Source of the DNA: Epichloe hybrida
Taxonomy: Eukaryota; Ascomycota; Sordariomycetes; Hypocreales; Clavicipitaceae
DNA length: 64,000 nucleotides
Assembly: GCA_019022495.1 (NCBI GenBank)
Contig: JAFEKR010000001.1
Span: forward strand, 7,440,001 to 7,504,000
Direction: 5' to 3'
Shown here: positions 52,587 to 63,765 of the stretch, piece after piece
How positions within the stretch are numbered: position 1 is the stretch's first letter
Layout of the letters: every line of letters starts with the position of its first letter
The notes under the pieces: model-generated
Database searches by the model: none
What the model saw: only the letters and a program-made list of their open reading frames with translations
Told to the model about the DNA's origin: nothing
Translations under genes and position numbers: made by a program

Positions 52587-55570
52587 CTTGCGATCTGGAC
52601 AAGAAGGACAATGAGATAGCACAGCTTGGTAAAAAACGAGACTTGGTTTGTTGAAGAGGACAAGGTACGGGTACCAATTCAAGAAGAGTGAAGCAGCGAT
52701 CCCTTTATCTCTACAAATCGACTTTGTTGTCGCTGAAGGGGAGAGGCCAAATCATACCGGCTTGTGTTAAAGGGTTTGCGAGCAAGGTGTCCAGACTATA
52801 TATAGTCAGTCAGCGCCTCGAGCTCGTAAGCTCCATGCAGCCACGAACGTTGTGGGACCAGGAGAAAGTCGGACGCTCTCCCTGATCCCTGGAACAGAAG
52901 CTTCTGCACGCCCCCAGTTTTGGTCCCGACCGCCACCTCACTTTCTCAGAGATGATGGGATATGGGGCCGATATTACATCCGGGCGGGCGCAACATGTAC
53001 GATGTGTCACTGAGAAATCACTTCGCATTGCCTCCCAAGACAGGAGATGCTGAGACGGGTCCTTCCTATAGAGACTATACATGGAGAAACTGGGCTCGAG
53101 GGCCAAGGTGATTTGAAGGCGGGGGCTGACTGGTGATGGAGGAGGAGGAGAAAGAGGAGGTGTGGGCAAAATCATCTCGCGCTCAACGGTGATTTTCACT
53201 GATCCTACGAAATAGCAATCCATGGAACCAACCATACAGGGTTTGGGGGTCGATTGAGCGTGGGACTGTTGACAAACTTGAAGGCATCACTCCCTTCGCG
53301 ATAACCTTCCAGCCTCCTTTCGCCATGTGTGGATAGCCTACATGTAGACGGCTGAATGCATCATCATCACAGTCCACACCCGTCAAAAGGCAAACTACAA
53401 GTGGGGGTCTGCCACCAAAGTCCATGACTCTGGCCAACGCGCGAATGAGAGTGGAAGGCTGCTGTTGACCCAAATCGAAGTGCATGGATAATCTGGGGTT
53501 TGAGTGGAATCTGCTCTGCAGGGCGGAGGAGGAGGAGTCCGTCCCATCCATGCCTTGTCTTCTCCCGCTTCTATTTCCATTTCCCTATAATATCAGAGGC
53601 ACCTGAGACACGGCTCAGAATCCCCCGCGGCTGATAGGATGCTTTTTGTCTCACTGTCAAGACTTTTTGTTTAAGCAGTACTTAAGCTTAAGTTAAGCAG
53701 ACAATAGCAAAACAAGACAATGCTTTGCTGACCCACGTCTGACATGACACCAGGACATGGCACTACTTCGCCCAGCCCAACCCTGCTTTGGAGTTTGGGA
53801 GTCTTGTGTGACCAAAGGCGGCATCATGACATGGGTGGGAACAACGCAACCCAAACACTAGACCCGAGTTAGCAGGAGGAGATTCGCTTTTGGTGGACGT
53901 GGACGTGGACGTGGACGTGGACGTGGACTCGGCGCAACTTGTTCGAGGGGCTTGCGAGGGGCTTGCGCGTGGCTGCGGATGGCTCAAGTGCCGCGATGCA
54001 GCCAATTGCCCAGTCGTCGGCAATTGGCACTTGTTGATACATGATCATCATGATGGTTGTCACGGTGGCGGAAAGTCAGTCCTATCCACCCATAATAATA
54101 GCGACGGGATCGCGATGACGCATTGTCGGTGGCAAAAGGTGTCTGCTTTTCCCTTGACGGCTGGCCTTGCTTTCCAGAACGACGATGTTTACGACGTTGC
54201 CAAGATATAATAGCGTTGCAGCGTGCAGCGACTACCCCAGATTTCCCCGGCTTCATTTCTCCGGCTTCAATCCTTTGTTCTTTGACATTCGCATGGCGAG
54301 GTTGCAACTTTTCACCCACAGATGGCCTCGATTCTGAAAGCCCACACAGTGACGAGACACACACGGGACACACACGACAAGCCTCCACAAATCGGGCCAC
54401 AAATCAGGACCTGTTTGCTACCTTTCTTTGCTTTGTCAATTCCCGCCGAGTCAGCCGCCGACGCATACGGGGGCGGCCCATGACCTGGTTGAATAATCAT
54501 TTCTGGCCCAACGCAGTGAACAACATTAATTGATGGCCCCCAACAACATGTGTAAACATGGGCTCGGCAAAACCGAAGCGGGCGGATGACTTGGTACGCC
54601 ACGAAGCGGTCGGTCCATTGGTGGCTCTTCTTTTCATCCCACCACGGCCTTCATCCCGCATAATGAAGCCATTTCGATATTATCCGGCCACTGTTTGTGC
54701 CGCTGCCTGGACCCCCGCGGGCACAAGGTTCAAGCCTCGGCCAGCCGCCTGGGAAACAGACGCAGCAGACCATTGGCTTTCTAGCGCCCAACATTCTAGC
54801 GCCCAACAGGATTGATCTGCCTCTGGGAAGGGAAGCCTTCCTTGTTCCATCGCCCCAAGGACATCATCGCCAGGGAAGTCACCGGGACCACTCGCATCAA
54901 CGAGGAAGACCACACCGACCGGTATTATTGGTTCATCACGCCCGTAACAAAGCTCTTCCTGATCCCGTGTGATGTTGACGCTCCACCGGGGACAGTTGGT
55001 GGCTTGAAGGCATTGCAGTCTGATCCTGACACGTCTTAACCCGGAATTGGAACGATACCGACAAGTCATCGTCGGGTACATTCGCCAGATAAGAGCTTAC
55101 ATACTCTATTCTCATATAGCCAGTCATTATACACGACGAGACAATTCGTCGAGAGCTGACTTGATAACTTGTTGCACGAACCCTTGGCAGAAGACCCCCC
55201 CTTGTGTGGTATCAGGTGTTTTCTTCGCATGATTACGACAACGGTGAACCCCGCGATGATGCGACCTGTTCTCTGCAAGTAAGTGCTTTTCGGTCAGAGG
55301 CTTGCTGCTAGGTGTTGCATTTTGGCATGTGACGTAATGTTTATTTTTACGCATAGACGTCCTTGCCTCCTTTCGTTACCCATTTGCACTTTGCTTACAA
55401 CACGATACTAACGACTCGAACAAGAAAGCATAGCCACTCGACAACAACAAGTACGGTGAAACCAAGCATGCATCGAAATGCGTATCAAAACGAGAATAAG
55501 GATCTGTGCACGGAGATAAAAAAGATCAAAATGAAAAGTTGAGATTTTTGAAATTCAGGAAGTCATTAGG
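52587..55570. other. very long intergenic region upstream of the JEN1-like gene
   Basis: About 3 kb with no supported gene. The open frames here overlap on both strands and resemble nothing. A GCGGGG motif (53119-53124) fits the core of a CreA carbon-repressor site, but a single match is weak. It contains a GTGGAC hexamer repeat and several short poly-purine tracts. Confidence 0.45.
53893..53928. repeat. (GTGGAC)6 hexanucleotide tandem repeat
   Basis: Six perfect GTGGAC units in the long intergenic region. No coding frame uses it convincingly. Confidence 0.95.
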
Positions 55571-58312
55571 TCATGGAAATTGGCCCTTTTCAGGCCCAAA
55601 ATATCCTCGTTCGGGGATGGGCAGCCAGCCGACCTGCTTGCCATCCATGCCGGCCGTACTAACAGTGTTTCCCCACCACTTCAAGCTCACGGGGTGATAT
55701 CCAACGGCAAAGAACATGACGAGTGCGCTTATAGCAAGGCCAGCGGTCAAGGCAGCGGAGAGAACGTAGTTGTACTTGGACCACCAGGCCAGACGGTGCC
55801 GAGGCAGCCAGTACATGAAAACATACGACAGGATGAAGCCCGGCGTCTTGTAAGCCAGGTTGGACGGGGCCCAGTGCTGGATGCCCTGGATAATCAGAAC
55901 AGGGTTCAGCCACATGAGCGAGGCAACGAAGCGGAAGACGGTGCGGTCCAGCGTATCGAAGCGTCTCGGAGACATCTTGCCACGGATCTTGTCCCGCACA
56001 GCAGGAAGATACCTGGGCCCCCAGCCCTGGCCGGCGAGGAAGACGAGCGCAATGACGGTGCCCATGAGAAAACACCACTTGAAGAGGGGATAAACCGAGT
56101 TGAACACGCGATCTGACCCCATGAGCCCCCACATGAGAGAGTTGGCATACAAGGGAGCGCCGTCGTTGGCACACGTGAACCGGCTGGGCTGGTCGGGCGT
56201 GCACAGGCCCTCGACGTTATTCAGGATGAAGTTTTGCGTGGCCGCGGCCACGAAGCAAGTAATGACAATGGTACCAATCTGGCTTCGAAACACAGCCCGC
56301 GGAGCAATCTTGCAATAGTGCGCCATCTTCTGATCCTGCACGTAGTTGTCTCCGTACCCGGCGAGCGCCCAGCTTCCGAGTGTCTGGCCAAACAGGAAGG
56401 CGTTGGGGTTGTTCGGTAGCAGAAAGCCCGTGATGATCTGGATCAGAGAGCCGAGCCCCAGATTGGTGCCCGTCGTCGCGGAAAGGAGGGACAGCGGCAC
56501 AGCAAAGACCAAGTTGACGCCGATGATCAGGAACACCAACCACACGGGGACATCAACGGGGTAGATGTGCGCCCAGACGATGGACACGACGATGGCGCCC
56601 ACAAAGATGACGAGGAACCACCAGTCCGGCACCTCGCTGTACTTTGCCATCTCGCGGTTATGCACGTCCATGGCATCCTCATAGTTGCCCTTGCCGTAGC
56701 GCAGGCCCTTGTAGAAGTCCACGTACGCCTTGCCAATCGTCTTCCACTGGTTAACCATGATGTACAGGAAGTAGACGGGGTAAAAGGCAAAGTTGGCCCC
56801 CACGGTAAGCACATAGCCGGCCGAGTAGAAGGGCGGCGAGTACGACTGGTACCTGTCCAGGTCGAGCTTGTTGCCGACGACGATTTTCTGCACGACGTAG
56901 GGCTTGCCGTCGTTTGCAAACGCCGAGGACGAGTTGATGGGCAGGTAGCCCGTGTTGTACATGTTGGAGTAAAAGATGGCGAGGATGACGAAGCCGCCCA
57001 GCACGGAGCCCACGTACATGGTGCAGGTGCTGAAGAAGGGCGCCGCGAGGGCAGCGTACGAGCTCGTCGCCACGTTCCAGTCAAACGTGGTGACGGGGTT
57101 GAAGAGGCCCAGCCCCATGTTGGAGCCCGTCAGCACGGCGAGGATCAAGTTCTGCGGCGCCATCCACGTCATCCAGTTGAACTGGGAGAGGGCGGTGAAG
57201 AGGAAGCCGGGGAGCCAGTAGTAGAAGAACATGGACGCGGCGGTGACGAGGAAGAACCTGTAGCGGGACACGGTCCAGCCGTTGATGCTCTCGCGCGGCT
57301 CGGGCTTGGTGAGGGCCCTGTTCATGGCAATGATGGGCATGAGGGTCGGCCAGAGCGCCTTGACGGGGTAGACGCTGAAGCGGCGGAGGTAGCCCGCCAG
57401 GCCCATGCCCATGAGCTGCACGAAGAGTGTCAGCATGAGCTGGTAGCCAAAGTCGACGAAGTCGAGGCCGTAGTAGACGGGGCTGCGCTGCACGAGGATC
57501 ATGCCGTAGCTGTTGGTCGTGTAGATGGCGATGTTGAAGGTGATGGTGGCGAACATTTGCTCCTTGAACGACCACGGCCCGGGGTTGAGCGAGTGTCGTG
57601 CTCCAAAGGCCGCGAAGCCCCAGTCCGGGAGGACCGTCTGGAGGAATCTCCCGCAGGGGAAGAGCAGGATCTGGATCACCGAGTTGCTGAGGCCTAGGCA
57701 GGGGGGGGGGGGCGGCGAGACCAATGTCAGTGACTTGGGGACTTGCTTCCCTCAACTTGAATCGGAGGGGGGGGAGGGGACAAACCCCCGTGTAAGTGGG
57801 CATGGATGAAACACGACGAGAACACGATGAGGTTATAATAAGATTATAACGAGATCACGACAAGAATATAAGAAGAACACGACAAGAACACAACAAGAAC
57901 ATGACGAAGAAGAACAAGACATACTTATACCCGGAAACCGACTGTTGAAAAACGTCGACATGAAGGTCCCGACGACAGCCCAGCTTATGCCCAGAAAATA
58001 CGCGCGAATCGTCTCCATCGGCGCGCTCGCATCGTCCACCGGACTCGCCACCGCCCTGACGCCCGGATAAGGAGACGACCACCTCATCATGGTGGCATCG
58101 ACGCGCACGTCTCTCCCCCAGAGGTCGCCGTACGACTTGGGCCCGAGGAGGAGCCTCTCCATGCGGCGGCGCATGTCGGCGGGGAAGTTCCAGTCGTCCG
58201 AGTGGAACTCGAGAGACTCGGCTACGACGGCGAGGGCTTCCCCCTCGGACATGGCGTTGATCTTGGACAGGATGAAGTCGGCCTCGCCGTTGGGCGCCAG
58301 CGTCTCGAGCAT
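55571..58312 (-). CDS. OPT-family oligopeptide transporter (5' end uncertain)
   Basis: Two exons are clear, 58312-57925 and 57693-55571, encoding at least 836 residues. The intron joins FPGI/SLSNSVIQILLFP in phase 1. The conserved OPT opening METIRAYFLGISWAVVGTFM, the helices PWSFKEQMFATITFNIAIYT, SINGWTVSRYRFFLVTAASM, NWMTWMAPQNLILAVLTGSN and the C-terminal KYNYVLSAALTAGLAISALV indicate about 14 membrane segments. OPT proteins move tetra- and pentapeptides, or glutathione-like compounds, across membranes with protons. The first in-frame ATG (58312) sits inside a region that looks conserved (QYGDQIPREMLETLAPNG), so a first exon upstream is likely. A G17 homopolymer at about 58440-58456 lies just there and could hide a frame error. 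Confidence 0.9.
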
Positions 58313-59211
58313 CTCGCGGGGGATCTGGTCGCCGTATTGCCCTGACCCTGACGCTGTCTTCTCTCGTCGGTGAGAAAGACAAAGGGTGTTTCGACGCGTT
58401 TGCACGCTTCTGCTTCGACGGCCATGGCCCTCAGGAAAGGGGGGGGGGGGGGGGGGATAAGTGGTAAGTAGAGAGACGTACACTCTTGTTGCGAGATGTC
58501 TTGTTCTTGTTCGTACAAAAACCAGATGGGATCACGTGCCCTTGGAGATCGTCCCGGTCCAAGAAGGACCCTGTTTGTTCTGCGGCCACCGGGCTTCTCT
58601 TGTAGTCTACAATTACATCTTTCCACATCGAAAAACAACACAAGAGCAGAAATGTGGGGGCACCCCGTTCATTCTCTTGTAATAGCTCTAGCTCGAAAAA
58701 AAAAAAAGAACTTCTTTGTCTCTTCTTGCAGGGATTTCCCCGCTTTGTGTAAGCAAGCATGGCAAGCCATCAATCAAGCATGACTCTGCATGACTCTGCA
58801 TGAGTGTTTCAGTCTACGGATTAACAAGTGTGTTTTCTCGGGTACGGCTTGCGGGGAAACGACACTATGTAGATTCCCAGCCTAGCCTACGAACTACCGT
58901 ATTACAATAGTATTGCCAACTCTGCCGTCCATCACCGCCCAGCCACCGCCCAGCCTCCGCCATGGTGCCGAGCCCAACCCCCCCCCTCCTGCGTATTTCC
59001 GCGTCTCCCCGGCCATGGCAATCATGTACGACATTGCTTAGCAAGTTGGGTTTAGTCTCGTCCTTTTCATCTTCCTTCAAATTCAATCGTTCTTGGTATT
59101 CGTCTATTACAGTAGCATACAGCATAATAGGTACTGGTAACGATATAATCAATGATAGGGTTCAAGGCAAAAAGGACTGGTAAGTCTGATCAATCTCATG
59201 CCTCCGTGGAC
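58313..59211. other. upstream region of OPT gene and 3' flank of ceramide glucosyltransferase
   Basis: Probably contains the unplaced first exon and promoter of the OPT gene. It has the G17 run (about 58440-58456) and a direct repeat of TGCATGACTC near 58781-58801. No separate gene supported. Confidence 0.45.
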
Positions 59212-60897
59212 CTAGTCCAGCCGGTCTTTGCTCGATTGCCTGGCTCGGTCCGGCTCAGGCGTTCGCGAACACTTCCTCCTCGTAGATGCATCCTCAATCT
59301 CAACCACTGATGCATCCAGGTCCACTCGAAACGTCTTGCCTCGCCACGTCACTTTCGATCCGCACAATACAGCCCATATCCAAATTGGCAGCGCCAACAC
59401 TTCTCGTCCAAGCCAGGCCAGGAACCATTCCAGAAAGCACCGTCTGGGCATCCCGTCAACACTAGAAGTTCCGCGCGCAAACCGAGGGCTGTCGGGGCTG
59501 ATCTGAACGCTCCCTCCCGAGTGGAGGTGCCTGAATGTCCGCCAGTCCAGGAACATCCACGATCCCACGGCCAGAAACCAGATCAGACCCATGGATGACC
59601 ATGTCTGTGGAATGCCCACCTTCTCATGGAACCAAGGCAGCGTGGTGAGAGCAAAAGCAAAGTAAGCACAGCACAATAGCGATTCCACGCCGGGTTCCAC
59701 CAGGGTCGCTGCCAAAACAGTAAACTTCCTCGCTCGCAGCCATCTGCAACGGCGCGCTGCATATGACGCTATCGACATGCTTGCCATGGGCTGTATGACC
59801 AAATCTCCCCAGACGATTGCATGATTTAGGAAGCCGGGGATATCCGATCTCCAGAGTAAATCGCCAATCAAGTGGTCTTCGCAGATATTGAAGGAAAAAA
59901 AGTCAATCCCGGCTCGTTTGTTGTCATTTTTGGGCAGAATCGGATTGCTTGACGGCGTCGTCACTTGGTCAAGGTGCGCTTTGCGAAACATGTTGCTCTT
60001 CCCTACAATACAGGGAGCGACGCCGACAGAGTTGATGGCACCATAGAACTTGACGTGGGTCGTTGCGAAGAACATTTCGTCCAATCGGCCACCGCCGTGC
60101 CGCGATATTTTAGTTAGGAGGTCTTGGCCCGTTTCTTTGATCAAGCCAGGTATCGCTTCTGCCTTTGAGTCGGATGATAAGAGCACTTGGCTATCCTCTA
60201 CGCATGGCCGATTGTACTCTACTATGTCAACGACCAGCGGCATCTGGTGCACAAATTTGTAAGGTTTTGTTGTTTTGCCGGCTGATGCGAAACCCATCAA
60301 CTTGTCCACCATACGTCCCAAGACTCCATTTGCGACCCAGACGTTGCAGTCAATAACCCAAACAATCTCTCCTTTGGCTTCGCGATATGCCCTACTTATG
60401 TTGCGAATCTTGGGATTGGGGCCCAGGGTGTTGATATGGCCATTACGGCCATGTAAGATGGGATCATCCATCTCCACGAGGACTTGTGCGTCGTAGCCCG
60501 GAAAGTCGCGAACCAGCTGTTGGAGAACTGGGTAGGCCGGATCCGTCTCATCTTCCACGCACAGTCGGATCGAGATCTTGTCGGCGGGATAATCTTGTTG
60601 GAAAGTTGATGCGATGCATTCGTACAGTCGAGGTTCGAGTCCCTTGACGGGGCGGATAATTGTCACCGTGGGTGCATCTCGGTCAAGCGTGGATGAAATG
60701 GGCGGCGGGGCAGGTCTGGAGAAGTACCGGAAACTACGGGCAAACAGCACATTAGTTTCATTTCGTGAGAAAAAGTCGATCAAAAGTAGAGTCATTCTTC
60801 TCTCGTACATGGCTGCAATGCCGATGCCCTGAATCACGACGACCGTGACGACCCAGACGAGGCAGACAGCCGCAACGATCTCTATAAGGGGCACCAT
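59212..60897 (-). CDS. ceramide glucosyltransferase (glucosylceramide synthase, GT21)
   Basis: Single exon of 561 residues, start ATG at 60897. An N-terminal membrane anchor (IVAAVCLVWVVTVVVIQGIG) precedes the GT21 catalytic domain: TVTIIRPVKGLEPRLYECIA, the D1 site in VEDETD, D2 in VWVIDCNVWV, D3 in NICEDHLIGDLLW, and the RRCRW motif standing for Q/RxxRW. Three or four hydrophobic segments follow at the C-terminus (VESLLCCAYFAFALTTLPWF, WSSMGLIWFLAVGSWMFLDW). The enzyme transfers glucose from UDP-glucose to ceramide in the Golgi/ER membrane. In fungi this makes glucosylceramide, important for hyphal growth. A polar Arg/Ser-rich tail ends the protein, as in other fungal members. Confidence 0.95.
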   Translation of the reverse strand: MVPLIEIVAAVCLVWVVTVVVIQGIGIAAMYERRMTLLLIDFFSRNETNVLFARSFRYFSRPAPPPISSTLDRDAPTVTIIRPVKGLEPRLYECIASTFQQDYPADKISIRLCVEDETDPAYPVLQQLVRDFPGYDAQVLVEMDDPILHGRNGHINTLGPNPKIRNISRAYREAKGEIVWVIDCNVWVANGVLGRMVDKLMGFASAGKTTKPYKFVHQMPLVVDIVEYNRPCVEDSQVLLSSDSKAEAIPGLIKETGQDLLTKISRHGGGRLDEMFFATTHVKFYGAINSVGVAPCIVGKSNMFRKAHLDQVTTPSSNPILPKNDNKRAGIDFFSFNICEDHLIGDLLWRSDIPGFLNHAIVWGDLVIQPMASMSIASYAARRCRWLRARKFTVLAATLVEPGVESLLCCAYFAFALTTLPWFHEKVGIPQTWSSMGLIWFLAVGSWMFLDWRTFRHLHSGGSVQISPDSPRFARGTSSVDGMPRRCFLEWFLAWLGREVLALPIWIWAVLCGSKVTWRGKTFRVDLDASVVEIEDASTRRKCSRTPEPDRARQSSKDRLD

Positions 60898-61735
60898 TTC
60901 AAGGCCGTGGCAGAAAGCATCGCGCGGCGTTGTTAGGGCGTTGCAGGCGCACAGAGACGTGGTGGTGTCACAGACCTCGCAGACCTAAAGTAACTATGCA
61001 CTTTATGGCGGTCGAAGGCGAGGTCGTGTCAAGGTGCCAAAGACAAGGAAGAGCAAGTCGAGGCTCGACGGACGAAGTGGTGGGAAAAAGAAGAATTGTA
61101 TCACCAGACCGACCCGTCCGTTCTCTCCTGCTGATTCAACGTGCGCCAGCGTCAACCGCGAGTAAGTGCCGGTCAGTGTCACCTGCACCTGCTCCGACCG
61201 TGCGGAAAGACCGCCCACAATTCCAGGGGTTTGCTTTTATTTGCATTGCAGAAAGTAACGCTAAACCGATACTCCCGTGCGGACTCCCTCCTGCCTTGGA
61301 CATCATTCTCCCCTTGCCTTGTGTGCCTCAGCAGCGAGAGCACCTGACTTATGCACTCCCCGATGTCCACGGGCACGGCTCGACGTTATCTGGACCCGGC
61401 AAGTACTGATCACACGGTTTTTTGTGTTGCCATTTCGCCTTTTTTCGATATGTCAGCTCGGGAAGGAAAGGAGTACTCCGTAGTGCGCGATATAAAGGGA
61501 CAGAAGCTTGTGGATGACCACGTGATCGTGCAGCGACGTGATTGGCGCGCGCAGGCAATTGATATCACGCCTGTTGCAACGCAACATTGAGCTTTTTGCC
61601 TGAATTCAATCAACCAGGGAGCGTTTACGGAGTATGCAGCATCCCCTCTGGCGTAATCCGTAAGGCGCATCCTTTTATCTAGGGAAGCGGCTACCAGGCA
61701 CCCATAGTGATTTACAATACGGATCCGTAGTAAGA
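60898..61735. other. upstream region of ceramide glucosyltransferase gene
   Basis: 838 bp of normal base composition, no supported gene. It carries two exact copies of the TACGGAGTA motif (61474-61482 on the minus strand and 61626-61634). Its right end is the sharp border to the AT-rich block. Confidence 0.5.
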
Positions 61736-62033
61736 GTGTATTATAGTCTATTGAATCTATTTAGTATTATAATCGAGAGTTATTTGCTTAGCTATAAGGA
61801 GAGTTCCTATAACGTTATTAGCGAGATCTTTAGCATTATCGATATTTTTATCCTGCGACAACATTCTTGTTAATGCTTGCTAGCCTTCTAATCCTGGCTT
61901 GTTAAGGGCTATGGGCGCTATATTAGAAGTGGTAAGGGCTTTGTGTCCTGACTCCTCATTGCCTTATGTACTAATCTACGGATGTCCAAGTCAAAAGTCA
62001 TGTCCCCTGCACGCTGCTGCCTAGAGTGGCCTA

Positions 62034-62060
62034 AGGCATTAACGTAGTAGCCTAAGGCAC
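62034..62060. repeat. candidate left terminal inverted repeat
   Basis: ATTAACG followed by AGTAGCCTA lies just outside the dead transposase and reappears inverted at 63732-63765, with a 9-nt insertion between the two blocks. Spacing of about 1.7 kb fits a Tc1/mariner element. A second copy of GCCTAAGGCA nearby (62029-62038) blurs the exact end. Confidence 0.5.
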
Positions 62061-62299
62061 ATAAATAGTCTAAAATAACACAAGGAAAATTAAATAAGGT
62101 ATCTCTGCTATATAAACTACATATAAAAGTGACTTATCCTAGTTATTATTAGATTCTTCCTCTATATTACTAGAATCTAAGGCATTAAGGTTATTAGGAC
62201 TATTAGAACTATTAAGCTTATAAGGGTTAAAAACCCACTTTCTTTTATTATTATTAATAGTAGTAATATCTTTATCTTTAAACTCTAATTATAAAATAA

Positions 62300-63500
62300 C
62301 CCTTTAAACCCTCTAACTATTAGCTTAAATTTTATAACCTTTATAATAGTTATTATCCCCTTCTAAGCAAATTATTTCCTTAATATAATAAGGAATCCTT
62401 TTAATCTAAGCCTATACCTATTTTTAAGGCATTTTTTCCTATACTTTCTCCTAAGCTACTATAGCTTCTTTCTAATTCTTTAGGGTACCTTTATAAGTTA
62501 TCTTAACCTTTAAATACTACTAAGTAGGCTTTATTATATTTAAATTAAGGGAATTCCCTAGCTATAGTAGCTTCTTAACCCCCTAAGCATTATAGACTAA
62601 CTATTAATAGCTATAAGTATATAAGAGAGCCTTATTTTCTTATATTACTATATTTAGCCTTTTCTTCTAATAATCCTTTATAAAGGGAAGTAGCTTCTTA
62701 TTTAGAATTTCCTTCTAATATTAGTACTAGTTAATCCCCTTATCCCTTTTCTTCCCTTTTATCTCTTACTTAAGCTTCCTATTCTTCTTATTTTACTTTT
62801 ACTATAGCTTCTAACTAGGCTTATTATAAAGCCCTAGCTAGTTAATTCCTAATATTAGAAGCTACTATTTATAATAAGTAGCTTCTAGCTCCTTATTTAA
62901 TTCTTTAATAACCTAATTAGCTTCCTTTTTCTTTATAAGGGTCTCTAGCTTCTAATAGTAGTAAGGACCCTTTTAATCCTAGCTAAACATACCCTAGAAT
63001 ATAAATTCTATTAATCCCTTCTATTACTTATAAATATAGGTCTTTACTAAGTTCTCTATAGGTTATTACTATATATAATACCCTCCCTATTAATATAATA
63101 AGATAATTACTATTTTATTAGTCTAGATAATATTCTTCTAGTCCTTAAGGGTCTAGTGCTAATAAGTTAGGTAAAATTCTAGCCTAGCTTTCTTTATCTA
63201 AGCTATTAGACTTGCTTTTCTTATTAGCTTAGTCTTTAAAAACCCTAAATATTTTAAAGTCTATAAGATAGTTAATATTAAAGTATAAGTTCTTTCTTAA
63301 CTAAGCTTAGTAGCTAAATTAGCACTTATTCTTTCCCTTTTATAATAGTCTTTAGTAACCTTTTTAATAAGCCTAGATTATAGCTTAGGATTATTTATAT
63401 AAGAAAGTCTTCTAGACTATTTAGTATTAACTATATACTTTATATTAATATAAAAGGGTTAAATTATATAATTAAACCCTTATTTATAAGCTTAACTAAA
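62300..63500 (-). pseudogene. RIP-degenerated Tc1/mariner-type (DDE_3) transposase
   Basis: One minus-strand frame, broken by many TAA/TAG codons, still aligns along its length with fungal Tc1/mariner transposases. Readable pieces include KARLEFYLTY, the KNII*TNK stretch, KEAN*VIKELNKELEATYYK, IKGKKRDKGIN, the *ENKALLYTY stretch and IKRIPYYIKEIICLEG. Stops stand where Trp or Gln is expected. The three catalytic Asp positions now read Asn: 63117-63119 (in TNK), 62634-62636 (in ENKA) and 62544-62546 (in GNSLNLN). The element is dead. The family call rests on remembered family motifs. Limits are approximate. Confidence 0.8.
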
Positions 63501-63731
63501 GATTTAACCTATAGCCTTTAGACTAATCCCTAGATTATAAGTAATCTTATAGTTTAGTAGCCCTTATACTTTTATAAGTAATATATAAGCCCTATTAGCT
63601 ATAGTTAAGGTTTAAGCTATTATATAATAAGTAAAGATAAAAGTAACTAGGTAAGGGAAGTAGCTAGATAAGGCAAAAGCTAGCTAACTTTAGTAATAGT
63701 TATAGCACTAGTAGTAAAAGTGTTATGGACT

Positions 63732-63765
63732 AGCCCCTAGGCTACTGCAATAGGGCGTTAATATA
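63732..63765. repeat. candidate right terminal inverted repeat
   Basis: Inverted counterpart of 62034-62060: TAGGCTACT and CGTTAAT in reverse order. Only the two short blocks match, so the assignment is tentative. Confidence 0.45.

Noticed and set aside
53183..53551. 122-codon minus-strand frame upstream of the JEN1-like gene
   Set aside because: Overlaps other frames equally long by chance; no recognisable domain.
56567..57697. 376-codon open frame antisense to the OPT transporter
   Set aside because: Composition is a shadow of the GC-rich transporter: His/Val/Glu-rich with no fold or family resemblance.
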